Source: Akkermansia sp. N21116
Lineage (GTDB): Bacteria; Verrucomicrobiota; Verrucomicrobiia; Verrucomicrobiales; Akkermansiaceae
Length of the DNA: 64,000 bases
Direction: 5' to 3'
Assembly (NCBI RefSeq): GCF_029854705.2
Contig: NZ_CP139035.1
Span: 2,542,001 to 2,606,000 of the forward strand
Under the pieces are notes generated by a model, which had not been told where the DNA came from, did not search any database, and saw nothing but the letters and a program-made list of their open reading frames with translations. The translations under genes and the position numbers were made by a program. Positions 53,971 through 63,300 of this stretch are shown here, one piece after another (the stretch's first letter is position 1; the number at the start of each line of letters is the position of its first letter).

Positions 53971-54069
53971 CGTTTTTCATAGGAATATTGTGATAATACA
54001 TCACATTTTTCATAGATAAAACGTGACAATCACCCACATTTTTCATAGAAATAAAGAGAATCAATCCGT
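53971..54069 (+). repeat. Three direct repeats of 33 bp before the AAA ATPase gene
   Basis: Repeats start at 53971, 54004 and 54037, exactly 33 nt apart. All share (A)C(G/A)TTTTTCATAG, and the first two also share GTGA(T/C)AAT(A)C further on. The third ends 9 nt before the ATPase start. A fourth, shortened TTTTTCC follows. The even period of about three helical turns suits repeated protein binding; function is unknown. Confidence 0.75.
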
Positions 54070-54078
54070 TTTTCCGCC

Positions 54079-55413
54079 ATGAAAAGAAAGTTGTTCGATG
54101 ATCTCAAACGTTGGAAAACCAAGTCCAGACGCCTTCCTCTGATTCTCACCGGAGCCCGCCAGACCGGCAAAACATGGCTTCTCAAAGAATTTGGGAGGGA
54201 GTGCTACCGGAACACCCTCTACGTCAATTTCGAGAATACCCCCAATCTCCAGGAACTCTTCGAAGGGAGCATTGACCCCCAACGTATTCTGGACACCCTA
54301 TCCATCCTCTACGGGATGAAAATTGATCCGGAAACAACATTGATCATCTTCGACGAAATTCAAGAAATCCCCCGCGCCATCACCTCACTCAAATACTTTG
54401 CCGAAAACGCCCCGGAATACTCCATATGCTGCGCCGGTTCATTTCTGGACATAGCCCTGAATCGGGCGACATCCTTCCCTGTGGGGAAAGTGGACTTCCT
54501 CAACATGGAACCCCTAGATTTTGAAGAATTCCTCATGGCCATGGGCAAGGAAAACTGGCTGAATTCCCTGCGCCAACAGCCTCAGATAGCTCCCCTTCCC
54601 CAAGTCCTGCTGGAGCCTCTCATAGACTACTTGAAGCAATACATGCTCATAGGCGGCATGCCCGCCGCCGTCGACTCCTGGGTGCGGGAAAAAGACATAG
54701 CCGAGGTAAATACCATCCTCAACAACATTCTCAACTCCTACGTACAAGATTTCTCCAAACATGCCCCCGCCAGCACAGTCCCGAAAATCCGTATGCTTTG
54801 GGACAGCATTCCGATGCAACTGGCACGGGAAAACACAAAATTCATCTACGGAGCCATCCGGCAAGGAGCTCGTGCCCGGGAATATGAAGATGCTTTGCTG
54901 TGGTTGAAAGACAGTGGCCTGATCCGCATCGTTCGGCGGCTCACCAAACCGGCATTTCCCCTCAAATTCTACGAAGACCCTAAAGCCTTCAAAATCTTCC
55001 TTCTCGACATCGGCCTCCTCAGGATCATGAGTGGTCTTCCCGCCGATATCCTCATTCAGGGCAGTTCCATGTTTGAAGAATTCAAAGGTTCACTGACGGA
55101 GCAATACGTTCTCCAGCAACTCTCAACACTTCCCCTGAACAGCCCTCCGGACTACTGGACATCCGGAAACACGGCAGAAGTGGACTTCGTCATCTCGCTG
55201 GATAGTCACATCATCCCTCTGGAAGTCAAAGCAGGTGGAAATATCCGTGCCAAAAGCCTGAAAATCTACCGTGATCAATACGCCCCACCTCTTGCCATCA
55301 GAACAGCCCTCACCAATCTTCAACACGACGAAGGACTCCTCAACATCCCCCTCCCACTTCTCTGGAACATGCCAGGGTATATAGCCGGACTTACTCCGAA
55401 CGAGGAAAATTAA
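54079..55413 (+). CDS. AAA-family ATPase with C-terminal DUF4143 domain
   Basis: The 444-residue protein has an N-terminal ATPase core with Walker A GARQTGKT (25-32) and Walker B LIIFDEIQ (Asp92, Glu93), then a sensor-like CCAGSFLDIAL. The C-terminal part is a DUF4143 region ending in a PD-(D/E)xK-like pattern: EVDFVISLDSHIIPLEVKAG. The family is widespread and often mobile, with functions still unknown; links to toxin-antitoxin or defence have been proposed. It is divergent from the act operon and preceded by three 33-bp repeats. No Shine-Dalgarno sequence is seen. Confidence 0.9.
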   Translation: MKRKLFDDLKRWKTKSRRLPLILTGARQTGKTWLLKEFGRECYRNTLYVNFENTPNLQELFEGSIDPQRILDTLSILYGMKIDPETTLIIFDEIQEIPRAITSLKYFAENAPEYSICCAGSFLDIALNRATSFPVGKVDFLNMEPLDFEEFLMAMGKENWLNSLRQQPQIAPLPQVLLEPLIDYLKQYMLIGGMPAAVDSWVREKDIAEVNTILNNILNSYVQDFSKHAPASTVPKIRMLWDSIPMQLARENTKFIYGAIRQGARAREYEDALLWLKDSGLIRIVRRLTKPAFPLKFYEDPKAFKIFLLDIGLLRIMSGLPADILIQGSSMFEEFKGSLTEQYVLQQLSTLPLNSPPDYWTSGNTAEVDFVISLDSHIIPLEVKAGGNIRAKSLKIYRDQYAPPLAIRTALTNLQHDEGLLNIPLPLLWNMPGYIAGLTPNEEN

Positions 55414-55816
55414 ACGTCTTCACTTACGGAATCAATATTGGATAAATCTACTGATATTCAGTCATCTATATCGCAGCATCAAGTCATTCCCCTGCACAAA
55501 ACGATAAGGTCCATCACCCTCCACCTCGCGAAGAGAAGACAAATTCCCCGCATACGTCAACTTGTCGAAATTCAGTACCTCATACGGAAGACTTCCGGAC
55601 AATCATCCTCACCAGAGCAGCCCCGATAAAACCAGTTCTGCCCGTGCCAAAAGTACGATCCGAACTATTCGTCTCCATAGAAGCTTTCGTAACCTACCGA
55701 ATTCCCCCACCTCAGCTAAGCCCAAAATAATCTTTACGGGGGATACTACTCAGTAGCAATCACACCTCAATTTAGCACCTAAATATAACAAGAATATGTA
55801 AATAAATCAATACAAT
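55414..55816. other. Gene-poor junction between the ATPase and the AT-rich operon
   Basis: About 400 nt without an intact gene. The middle part (55483-55678) is a decayed rmlB fragment, annotated separately. The last ~90 nt become AT-rich and run into the 3' end of the pyruvyltransferase gene. Confidence 0.55.
55483..55678 (-). pseudogene. rmlB: Remnant of dTDP-glucose 4,6-dehydratase (rmlB), N-terminal part
   Basis: On the minus strand one frame gives GTGRTGFIGAALVRMIVRK, the NAD-binding loop of RmlB. Another frame gives LPYEVLNFDKLTYAGNLSSL followed by EVEGDGPYRFVQGND, which is the next part of RmlB in the correct order. A frameshift separates them, and the reading ends soon after. Only ~60 of the usual ~350 residues remain. 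An ATG at 55678 could be the former start, although the first strand (ILVTGG in intact RmlB) is altered. Confidence 0.78.
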
Positions 55817-57049
55817 TTAACTAAAATCATCATTCATAAATTTAGAAGCAGCATTACTTAAAAAATATTTATATTTTGTATATTTTTCATCATTTACAAC
55901 TTCCCCTGTCACATTTTGGCGTTTAATTACAGAAAGAATATTACCTTGTTCATTAGTAGTTACATAGTTAATAAAATCAATTAAACCATCATATCTTTTT
56001 GCATCATACTTTGAGATCATAAGTATAACTGGTATGCCAATACTTAAACATGGCAACGCACAATGTAATCTTGATGTTATAACAAGTTTAGCAGATGAAT
56101 ATCGTTCAAGAAGTTCATTTGCTAAATAAAAGCGATCATTATGTGTTGTCGTATCACTTAGACAAACATTTGTACAAGTTTCAAATTCATCTAAATTATA
56201 TGCATCTTTAAGATGTTTTTTTAAAAAATCATTTAAACAATTATTTTCAGTAACATCGTAATCACAAACAAGTATTTTAGATTCATCGGAATTATTTTTT
56301 TTATACTTGTTGCCTAACGTAAGTGTCATACAAGCAGAAAAATATGCAATTATGCCATAGGATGTAAGAGCCCTGACCGTAAACATATCTCTGCACCCGA
56401 TGGGTTCATATTTTTTCAAATAAGAAATAATAGATGGAGATATATTTTCAGGATTATCGAGATGATATGATATAAATAATGGAGTAATTTGTTCCGGGAT
56501 ATCATTTATCCCGGAACAACACCACCACCAAGAATTCATAATTAATTTTATAGGTTCATCATTATATGTAGAAATTTCATCCCTTGAAATAAATTTATCT
56601 ACCTTAGGTAAAAACTGTCGTGTTGCAATTGACTGTATATAATCCCCCAAATTTACTCTCCCCCCCGGATTATAATATGAATCATCACCTCTGTAATCAT
56701 AAACTAACAATCCATTCTTTATTACACTATAGTCACAATTGATTGGATATTTATTTATATTGAAAACATTAAAACCATTAATATAATCAATAACAAAATC
56801 ATTATTCAAAGACAAACTATCTAAATCTTTTCTAAATGCGTCACATTTATCATAAATATTTGAAATATTATTTTTATAATTCGATTTATAATACAGCATA
56901 CTGCGTTTCAATAAACAAATATCACTAGAAAATCCGTCAATTATATTTATATATTTATTAAATCTTACTTTATTTATATGGAAAAATCTAATGCCAAAAA
57001 TATTATAAACATCAAACACACCATGTTTTTCAACTTTAAAAAAAATCAT
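55817..57049 (-). CDS. Polysaccharide pyruvyltransferase family protein
   Basis: This 410-residue protein shows the family pattern: VNLGDYIQSIATRQFLP, the central GCRDMFTVRALTSYGIIAYFSACMTLT segment and the C-terminal SSAKLVITSRLHCALPCLSIGIPVI. Relatives add pyruvate ketals to sugars of exopolysaccharides, or act as glycan-modifying GT-B enzymes. The N-terminal ~110 residues are divergent. It is strongly AT-rich with Ile, Asn, Lys and Tyr overuse, as in the whole block. It overlaps the upstream GT2 gene by 4 nt and ends the operon. Confidence 0.85.
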   Translation of the reverse strand: MIFFKVEKHGVFDVYNIFGIRFFHINKVRFNKYINIIDGFSSDICLLKRSMLYYKSNYKNNISNIYDKCDAFRKDLDSLSLNNDFVIDYINGFNVFNINKYPINCDYSVIKNGLLVYDYRGDDSYYNPGGRVNLGDYIQSIATRQFLPKVDKFISRDEISTYNDEPIKLIMNSWWWCCSGINDIPEQITPLFISYHLDNPENISPSIISYLKKYEPIGCRDMFTVRALTSYGIIAYFSACMTLTLGNKYKKNNSDESKILVCDYDVTENNCLNDFLKKHLKDAYNLDEFETCTNVCLSDTTTHNDRFYLANELLERYSSAKLVITSRLHCALPCLSIGIPVILMISKYDAKRYDGLIDFINYVTTNEQGNILSVIKRQNVTGEVVNDEKYTKYKYFLSNAASKFMNDDFS

Positions 57050-58005
57050 ATCTTACTAAATATTTTTTTTGCAACAACGCGAAATAAATCACAAATACTA
57101 ATTTTACTTAAATTAATTGCTCTAGATAATAAATATGAATCCAACGAAAGAAAATCATCATCATTAATCCCATACTCCTTTATTTTTTTTCTAAATAAAA
57201 TTTTCAACGAGTAATCAACAGGATACCAATAGAATTGGCGAATAAAAAATTTAATGAAAAATATTTTATCAATATTACTAAAATTATCATTTATATAATG
57301 AAAAATATTATCACAATACGATTCTATAGAAGTTACTGATGGTGTCCTTTTTGATAAGGAAGAACTGCGTTGTCTCCAAAAATAAATAGTATCTGGAATT
57401 GCCGTCAATCGATCAGAATTCAAATAGCACTTAAAATAAGGAAAAACATCTTCATACAACACAGATTCATCATAACAAACAATATATTTTAAAAAATATA
57501 ATCTCCTATATATTCGACACCAAGCACAAACATAAAATAAGCCAAATATTTCATCCATATATTCATCACATGAAAACAATGAATTAAAATGTTTTACATA
57601 ATTTGGCCAGACATCCTTTTTCCCCGTATCATCAAATGCCTGTAACTGTCCACTTACAACATCTGCATTTAGCTCTTTTGCTCTAGTATACAGCAATTTA
57701 TAGCAACGTTTATCAATAAAATCATCACTATCGACAAATCCCAAATATTCACCAGATGCGTTTGCAATACCAGTATTACGGGCTGCTCCAAGTCCTTTTC
57801 TTACATCGTGATGAATCACCTTAATTCTAGAGTCTTTTGCAGCATACTCCTCGGCAATGACAGCTGAGGAATCCTCCGAGCAATCATTTACAATTATTAT
57901 CTCAATATCATACAATTCTTGATTAATAATTGAATCAAGACATTCTCTTATATATAACTCAACATTATAGACAGGAACAATAACAGAAATCAAATAATTA
58001 TTCAT
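57046..58005 (-). CDS. GT2-family glycosyltransferase
   Basis: The 319-residue enzyme has the GT-A start ISVIVPVYNVELYIRECLDS, the EIIIVNDCSEDSS segment, RNTGIANASGEYLGFVDSDD with the metal-binding DxD, and a helical C-terminus. It should transfer one sugar from a nucleotide donor at the cytoplasmic face during surface glycan assembly. It overlaps its neighbours on both sides by 4 nt, which indicates translational coupling. AT-rich as the rest of the block. Confidence 0.92.
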   Translation of the reverse strand: MNNYLISVIVPVYNVELYIRECLDSIINQELYDIEIIIVNDCSEDSSAVIAEEYAAKDSRIKVIHHDVRKGLGAARNTGIANASGEYLGFVDSDDFIDKRCYKLLYTRAKELNADVVSGQLQAFDDTGKKDVWPNYVKHFNSLFSCDEYMDEIFGLFYVCAWCRIYRRLYFLKYIVCYDESVLYEDVFPYFKCYLNSDRLTAIPDTIYFWRQRSSSLSKRTPSVTSIESYCDNIFHYINDNFSNIDKIFFIKFFIRQFYWYPVDYSLKILFRKKIKEYGINDDDFLSLDSYLLSRAINLSKISICDLFRVVAKKIFSKI

Positions 58006-60152
58006 ACATTTTTCACAGATTCAATAATTAAATTTCGCATATTTTTCTGAAATTCGTCAACAGAATGCACGTTATTAATATAATTCACTGCATCCATTGA
58101 CATTCTATTATATCTAACAGAATCAGACAATAGATCACGAATAGCATTAACAAATAGTGGGACACTATCAAACCCATCTCCCATTACTGGTCCAATATAA
58201 TTTCCAAATTTCTGTGTCAAATCTTCAGGATTCTGACAACTAACAAGCAAAGTCCCACAACTTAATGCCTCCAAAAAAGTAATTGGAAGAGCTTCATGAA
58301 TTGATGTATTAACAAGTATTTTAGACTTGCTTAAATATTTATATTTATCCCCCCCTTCCAAATGTCCAAGAAAATGTAAATTTGGAATAGAACTATACTT
58401 ATCCATAATATTTTGGTTCTTTTCTTTATCACGAAAGGCTTGACCGACCATATAAAATTTAAGATCCGGAATTAGTTTTGCGATTTCACAAAACAACCAT
58501 CCTCTTTTGACAGACTCAATTCTACCGACAAAAATAACACTATCCTCTTTTTCTTGCCATACATTATTCGCATCAATTGGATTTGGCATATATTTAATTA
58601 TCGCATCCTTTGGCAATCTATATAATATTTTCGCTTTATCATTAAGGAAATATCCTTGAGATACAAATGTAACTCGATTGGTATAATACCAATAGCTAAC
58701 AAGATCATAGATACTAGAATTCCAATAGCATGGTTCAGGAAATATTTGAACTGTTTGAAGTTCCTGCCAATCAGACCAAGGACGAGGATCTTGAATCCAA
58801 CAAATAAGATGATTTTTGGGATCGTCATCATATTTGAGAATATCAGTTGTCATTTCAATAGATAAATATATATCATAATCTTTTTTAAAGAAAAAGTCTT
58901 TTGCTTTTTTACCTGAAGGAAGAATATAAACATTTATTCCATTATCAATAACAAATTTCTTTACTTTTCTAATTTTTTTATTTTCATTCAAAACAACTTC
59001 CAATTCTATTTCTTCACATGGAAGATATTTTGCAATTAAATTTCTTGCGAGAAATCCATAACCACCAAACGCAGTCCCTGCAGCTCCAAAAAATTCATCA
59101 ACAATTAAAGCAACTCTTATTTTCTCTCTGTTTTCAACATTTACTTTAACTCCTAGAATTCTTGTTATTACATTATTATTTTCTCGCTTTCTAGAATAGA
59201 ATGGTACAAAAAACATTCTCACACGAGAGTTTCTTTTTTCAAACTTGATTCTAAAAGCGGAAAGCCAAATTTTACGAAACTTTTTAGACACATTTTTTCT
59301 AATCGATTTCATACAGTGTATAATTCTATGTTTTTTATATTGAAAAACTTCTTTTTTCCAATACGTCTTATTTAAATATTTATAGTACAGAAAATTCAAC
59401 GAATTAAAATCACCTTCTCTATATTTCCAAGGCTTGTAGTAACTCGTATAATGAATAATGATAGGAGAAAAATCGATACTTGTTTTCTGTGCATTTTCGT
59501 TACAAAAATTATATTTTTCCGAAACAATATGAACCTTACCTCTAAATGTTATATTTAATATATCCTGATCTTGAAATTTAATTTTAGATCCAAAATTTGA
59601 AATGTTCTTAAAAAACAGACACTCGACATCTTCATTTCTAATTTTTCTTAAATTTAATAACAATACACCAGCATTAATATAAATATCATCATCCTCAAAA
59701 CCAATTTCTTTTTTGTAATTTATTTTTTTGATGAATAAATCTTCACTGCCGGCGCAATAGAATAAATTTAAATCTATCTTCCAAAGTTCCAATAATGGTC
59801 CATTAACAATAATATCACTGTCTAAATATAAAACACGATCAATATCTTCTAATAACGATGCCAAAAAAAGTCTATAATAGGTATGTATGCTTATGTGACT
59901 CAACGTAATTGGAAATTCATTAATATTTTTTTCAAATTTTAAATATTCTATTTCGAAATTATTGTAATTACAAAGACTTAAATCAACCATATTTTTCGAA
60001 CAATCCGTAAGATCGTCCGAAATTACATAAAATTTAAAAAAATTATTTTTATTGTTTTCCAATATTGAAAGAATGCAATTACAACAATGCTTAATATAAT
60101 CATCGCTTATAGTAAATGCAATATTTATTATTTCCAAATTAGTTTGATTCAT
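58002..60152 (-). CDS. Bifunctional GT8-GT4 glycosyltransferase
   Basis: The 716-residue protein joins two transferases. Residues 1-~270 are GT8: SDDYIKHCCNCILSIL, RVLYLDSDIIVNGPL with the DxD, INAGVLLLNL and HYTSYYKPWKY. Residues ~345-716 are a GT-B/GT4 unit: VALIVDEFFGAAGTAFGGYG, ICWIQDPRPWSDWQEL, VIFVGRIESVKRGW and NTSIHEALPITFLEALSCG with the E-x7-E motif. The basic linker between them (HCMKSIRKNVSKKFRK) may touch the membrane. The two sugars are probably added in sequence. It overlaps the upstream GT2 gene by 14 nt. Confidence 0.88.
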   Translation of the reverse strand: MNQTNLEIINIAFTISDDYIKHCCNCILSILENNKNNFFKFYVISDDLTDCSKNMVDLSLCNYNNFEIEYLKFEKNINEFPITLSHISIHTYYRLFLASLLEDIDRVLYLDSDIIVNGPLLELWKIDLNLFYCAGSEDLFIKKINYKKEIGFEDDDIYINAGVLLLNLRKIRNEDVECLFFKNISNFGSKIKFQDQDILNITFRGKVHIVSEKYNFCNENAQKTSIDFSPIIIHYTSYYKPWKYREGDFNSLNFLYYKYLNKTYWKKEVFQYKKHRIIHCMKSIRKNVSKKFRKIWLSAFRIKFEKRNSRVRMFFVPFYSRKRENNNVITRILGVKVNVENREKIRVALIVDEFFGAAGTAFGGYGFLARNLIAKYLPCEEIELEVVLNENKKIRKVKKFVIDNGINVYILPSGKKAKDFFFKKDYDIYLSIEMTTDILKYDDDPKNHLICWIQDPRPWSDWQELQTVQIFPEPCYWNSSIYDLVSYWYYTNRVTFVSQGYFLNDKAKILYRLPKDAIIKYMPNPIDANNVWQEKEDSVIFVGRIESVKRGWLFCEIAKLIPDLKFYMVGQAFRDKEKNQNIMDKYSSIPNLHFLGHLEGGDKYKYLSKSKILVNTSIHEALPITFLEALSCGTLLVSCQNPEDLTQKFGNYIGPVMGDGFDSVPLFVNAIRDLLSDSVRYNRMSMDAVNYINNVHSVDEFQKNMRNLIIESVKNV

Positions 60153-61245
60153 TATTTTTACACTTAGATAATAAGTTCATATATTCTATATTTCCGGCTT
60201 TCTTCAATGCCTTTTCAGTACCTTTTAATTTTGAAACGTATATATAAAAAAATCTCCTCGCAAAAAGGAAAAAACAATTCTCACAAAATACAGATAGAAC
60301 AATTATTTTCGTATACTCTGATAAATACATTTTAATCTTATAAAAAGAAATATGTCTATCAAAAAAATATTCTAATGTTCTTTTAAAATATCTATATTCA
60401 TTCTGTCTAGATGGAATATCCATAAGGAAAAAATGTTCAATAACTCTAGGAAGACCTTCGTGCGCAATATAGTCGATAAGTAAATCAGAATTTTTAAATT
60501 TGCTTATGTAATCGCATTCCAATTTTCTTATCATACACTGATCCTTAAAGTTAGAATTTACTTTTTTACTAAAAGAAGATTTGTGACTTCGATAACAATA
60601 ATAACAATTATTATTAATTCCTATCCTAGAAGCATTCAAAACGCCCATTCTGAAAAATAAATTGTCTTCAAAAAATACACCATTGTGAAATCTTAAATTA
60701 TTATCTACAATAAATTTTCGTTTCCACACACATGCCCAAACAACAACTGGTAAACGCCATAAAAGATTTTTATGAAGAATAATATCATCAAAATTGAATA
60801 ATTTATACGGAATATCTTTCGGGAAGAAATAATCATAATCTGTATAATCATATTTTCTCATTATTTTTGAATCATCGTCATATAAATTTGATGAAAACAA
60901 TAACATATCCAAATTATCATCATCGATTTGATGAATTAAATTACTAAGTGCATCATCACTCAACCAATCATCAGAATCTACAAATAATACATATTTTCCA
61001 CTTGAATATGACAATCCTACATTTCGAGCAACACTTAACCCTTGATTCTCTTGTGAAACAATAATAATTCTACTATCTCTTAATGCCATATCGTCTAGAA
61101 TAAAACCTGACAAATCATTAGAGCCATCATTGATACATATTATTTCTAAATTAGGCCAGTTCTGTTTAGTGATGCTATTAATACAATTCTCAATATAATT
61201 TTGAGAATTGTATACAGGCACAATAATAGAAACTTTTGGAGTCAC
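60139..61245 (-). CDS. GT2-family glycosyltransferase
   Basis: The 368-residue enzyme has VSIIVPVYNSQNYIENCINS, EIICINDGSNDLSG, ARNVGLSYSSGKYVLFVDSDDW with DxD, and a long helical C-terminal part with a hydrophobic stretch (IIVLSVFCENCFFLFARRFF). That stretch may dip into the membrane. It lies 11 nt after the preceding GT2 gene and overlaps the bifunctional gene by 14 nt. It is similar in plan, but not closely, to the other GT2 enzymes of the block. Confidence 0.92.
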   Translation of the reverse strand: MTPKVSIIVPVYNSQNYIENCINSITKQNWPNLEIICINDGSNDLSGFILDDMALRDSRIIIVSQENQGLSVARNVGLSYSSGKYVLFVDSDDWLSDDALSNLIHQIDDDNLDMLLFSSNLYDDDSKIMRKYDYTDYDYFFPKDIPYKLFNFDDIILHKNLLWRLPVVVWACVWKRKFIVDNNLRFHNGVFFEDNLFFRMGVLNASRIGINNNCYYCYRSHKSSFSKKVNSNFKDQCMIRKLECDYISKFKNSDLLIDYIAHEGLPRVIEHFFLMDIPSRQNEYRYFKRTLEYFFDRHISFYKIKMYLSEYTKIIVLSVFCENCFFLFARRFFYIYVSKLKGTEKALKKAGNIEYMNLLSKCKNNESN

Positions 61246-61256
61246 ATCAATAATAA

Positions 61257-62270
61257 TTATTTATGTTTGAAAATATAGCGGAAAATACTTCCTATTGAAA
61301 ATCGCTTTAATTCTGATACCTTCTTAGAGACTTCATAATCATTTGATATATTTAAAAATAAATTTCCATGCTCATTCTTCATGTCATTTATAAAATTCAT
61401 TACACGAAAATTCCATTCATCTTGTAGTTCAGGGCAAATAAATCGCCCAAAATGTTTTGCAGAATAAGATACCGATTCCATGAAGCTTCGAATGAATATA
61501 GAATTTTCTCTTTTCTTACGAATTATTTTATCAATTTCATACCACGAATCTATAAGTTGAAGAATTAATCTTCCATTTGAAGAATATATAGTATCCATAA
61601 TAGAACCTTCCCTTTGCACATAATTATAGAGATCTTTGTCGAGAAATACTATATTTTTAATATTTGTAACAAATTCCCAAACAAAAATACCATCCTCATT
61701 AAACATTATATCTTCATTGAATCGTATTAAATTATCAACAATAACACTTCTCTTATAAATTTTATCTAATACATTTGTTCTCAGTTTTGCAATCGTTTTG
61801 CATGAAATTGTTTCTACCGAGAATTCTTTAGATTTACCCCACCGAATTGCTTTCCTATTAATTTTTTTCTTATCTTCATATATTAAATTAAAACCGCATA
61901 CAACACAATCACTATTATATTTTTCTGCATTATTATACATCTCTTCAAGCATATTTGTATTTATATAATCATCTGAGTCTATAAATGCTATATATTTTCC
62001 TCTTGCAAGATTTATACCAGCATTCCTTGCCCTTGATTGCCCGTAATTTTCATTTTTTAGAGACATTATCCTAGAATCTCTTTCCGCCCATTCTTTTAAA
62101 ATTATAGATGATTGATCTGTTGATCCATCATCTATACAGATTATTTCTATATTTATAATTGTCTGATTAACAATACTCTGTAAACATCTATTAAGATATT
62201 TATCAGAATTAAAAATGGGTATTATAACAGATACGCAGGGGATATCATTCATATTGTCCATAATTTTCAT
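61257..62270 (-). CDS. GT2-family glycosyltransferase
   Basis: The 337-residue enzyme has VSVIIPIFNSDKYLNRCLQS, EIICIDDGSTDQSS, RARNAGINLARGKYIAFIDSDDY with DxD and a basic C-terminus (FRYIFKHK). ATGs at 62270, 62261 and 62252 are possible; all lie inside the 3' end of the upstream GT8 gene. It is the first of the strongly AT-rich genes; the composition changes at this overlap. Confidence 0.92.
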   Translation of the reverse strand: MKIMDNMNDIPCVSVIIPIFNSDKYLNRCLQSIVNQTIINIEIICIDDGSTDQSSIILKEWAERDSRIMSLKNENYGQSRARNAGINLARGKYIAFIDSDDYINTNMLEEMYNNAEKYNSDCVVCGFNLIYEDKKKINRKAIRWGKSKEFSVETISCKTIAKLRTNVLDKIYKRSVIVDNLIRFNEDIMFNEDGIFVWEFVTNIKNIVFLDKDLYNYVQREGSIMDTIYSSNGRLILQLIDSWYEIDKIIRKKRENSIFIRSFMESVSYSAKHFGRFICPELQDEWNFRVMNFINDMKNEHGNLFLNISNDYEVSKKVSELKRFSIGSIFRYIFKHK

Positions 62271-63213
62271 TACTCACACTTCTCATCAATTTAATCCCAG
62301 CAAATTTCACATAGTATTCGCCATGTTTTATGTGGATTTGGAAGCCTTCTTTGAAAAAATGACGAAGGCGATACAGCCAAGGAGAAAGGGTTCTTCTTTC
62401 GCGCTTGACCTTCTCTTTCCATTCATGCCCCCAAGGGGACATGAGGACGTAGCGAATGTAGTATTCTTTTCGGGGGATTGCTGATAGAGTTATCCAAGGC
62501 TTTTCCTTGGTGACATAGTGGATGATTGAAGGGTTCTTGAAGTCATCCCTGGATTTGGGAGTGTAGCGATCATTCAGGAACTGCGAATTCCAATGAGGAG
62601 CAAAGGTTACGATGTGGCGATGCAGGGTCAGATTTAACACATCCTGATCCATGTACTTGAAACTTGGTCCATTGTGTAAGGTTTCCAGCAAAAGTGCTTC
62701 GACATTATGTTTTCTCCAAGCATTGAGATCCAAGAGCAAAACACCGAAATTGACATACGGCATCTCTGGGGAAATCCCAAGGCGGATATTGTTTCTCCTG
62801 CCCAAGGGATCAAGAATCCCACCCAGCCATCCTTCCCCAAGATCCTGTTGAAACAAGTCGATTGGGTCTTTCAGAATAATCGTGTCTGCATCAAGGAGAA
62901 GGACACGGTCGAGTTCCTTGAGGATGGAAGCAACCATGAGACGCTTGTATAATGAAGCAGGCCAATCTTGATTACCGTGAACTATCGTTGTTAATAAATG
63001 TGTTATATCGTGCCAGACAATTTGAAATGAGGGATGTAAATGCGGAATTCCCTCGATTCTTGAGCGTGTGTTATTCGAAATTCCATCCCCTAGAATGTGT
63101 ACCTCAATCTCGGTGGTCTCACGGCAATTACACATCAGGGAACACAACATGGCACCAAGATGCATGGCATATCCTTCGTCACACAAGACGCATATGGGTA
63201 AACAATTCGTCAT
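62245..63213 (-). CDS. GT8-family glycosyltransferase, first gene of the surface glycan operon
   Basis: The 322-residue enzyme has the GT8 plan: ICVLCDEGYAMHLGAMLCSL, SLYKRLMVASILKELDRVLLLDADTI with the DxD, VNFGVLLLDLNAW, KYMDQDVLNLTL and IIHYVTKEKPW. It resembles LPS galactosyl- or glucosyltransferases. Its base composition is intermediate (24 of 60 bases G or C in 62701-62760), unlike the AT-rich genes that follow. A broken copy of its 5' end lies inverted at 63702. Confidence 0.9.
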   Translation of the reverse strand: MTNCLPICVLCDEGYAMHLGAMLCSLMCNCRETTEIEVHILGDGISNNTRSRIEGIPHLHPSFQIVWHDITHLLTTIVHGNQDWPASLYKRLMVASILKELDRVLLLDADTIILKDPIDLFQQDLGEGWLGGILDPLGRRNNIRLGISPEMPYVNFGVLLLDLNAWRKHNVEALLLETLHNGPSFKYMDQDVLNLTLHRHIVTFAPHWNSQFLNDRYTPKSRDDFKNPSIIHYVTKEKPWITLSAIPRKEYYIRYVLMSPWGHEWKEKVKRERRTLSPWLYRLRHFFKEGFQIHIKHGEYYVKFAGIKLMRSVSNENYGQYE

Positions 63214-63270
63214 TCAAACAGAAAATAGAGTAGAAATCCACCTCCTCGGAAATTCCCGTTGCGGAGGGTT

Positions 63271-63300
63271 AGTCTGAATTTAGCGGATAAAAAAACCGCC
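63271..63300 (-). repeat. Leader repeat, copy before the intact GT8 gene
   Basis: On the minus strand this begins GGCGGTTTTTTTATCCGC and lies 58 to 87 nt before the GT8 start. About 25 of 30 bases agree with the plus-strand copy at 63613-63642. Confidence 0.7.

Noticed and set aside
53971-54069. CRISPR array
   Set aside because: Three copies with only ~10 conserved bases and no constant spacer-repeat division, and no cas gene nearby.
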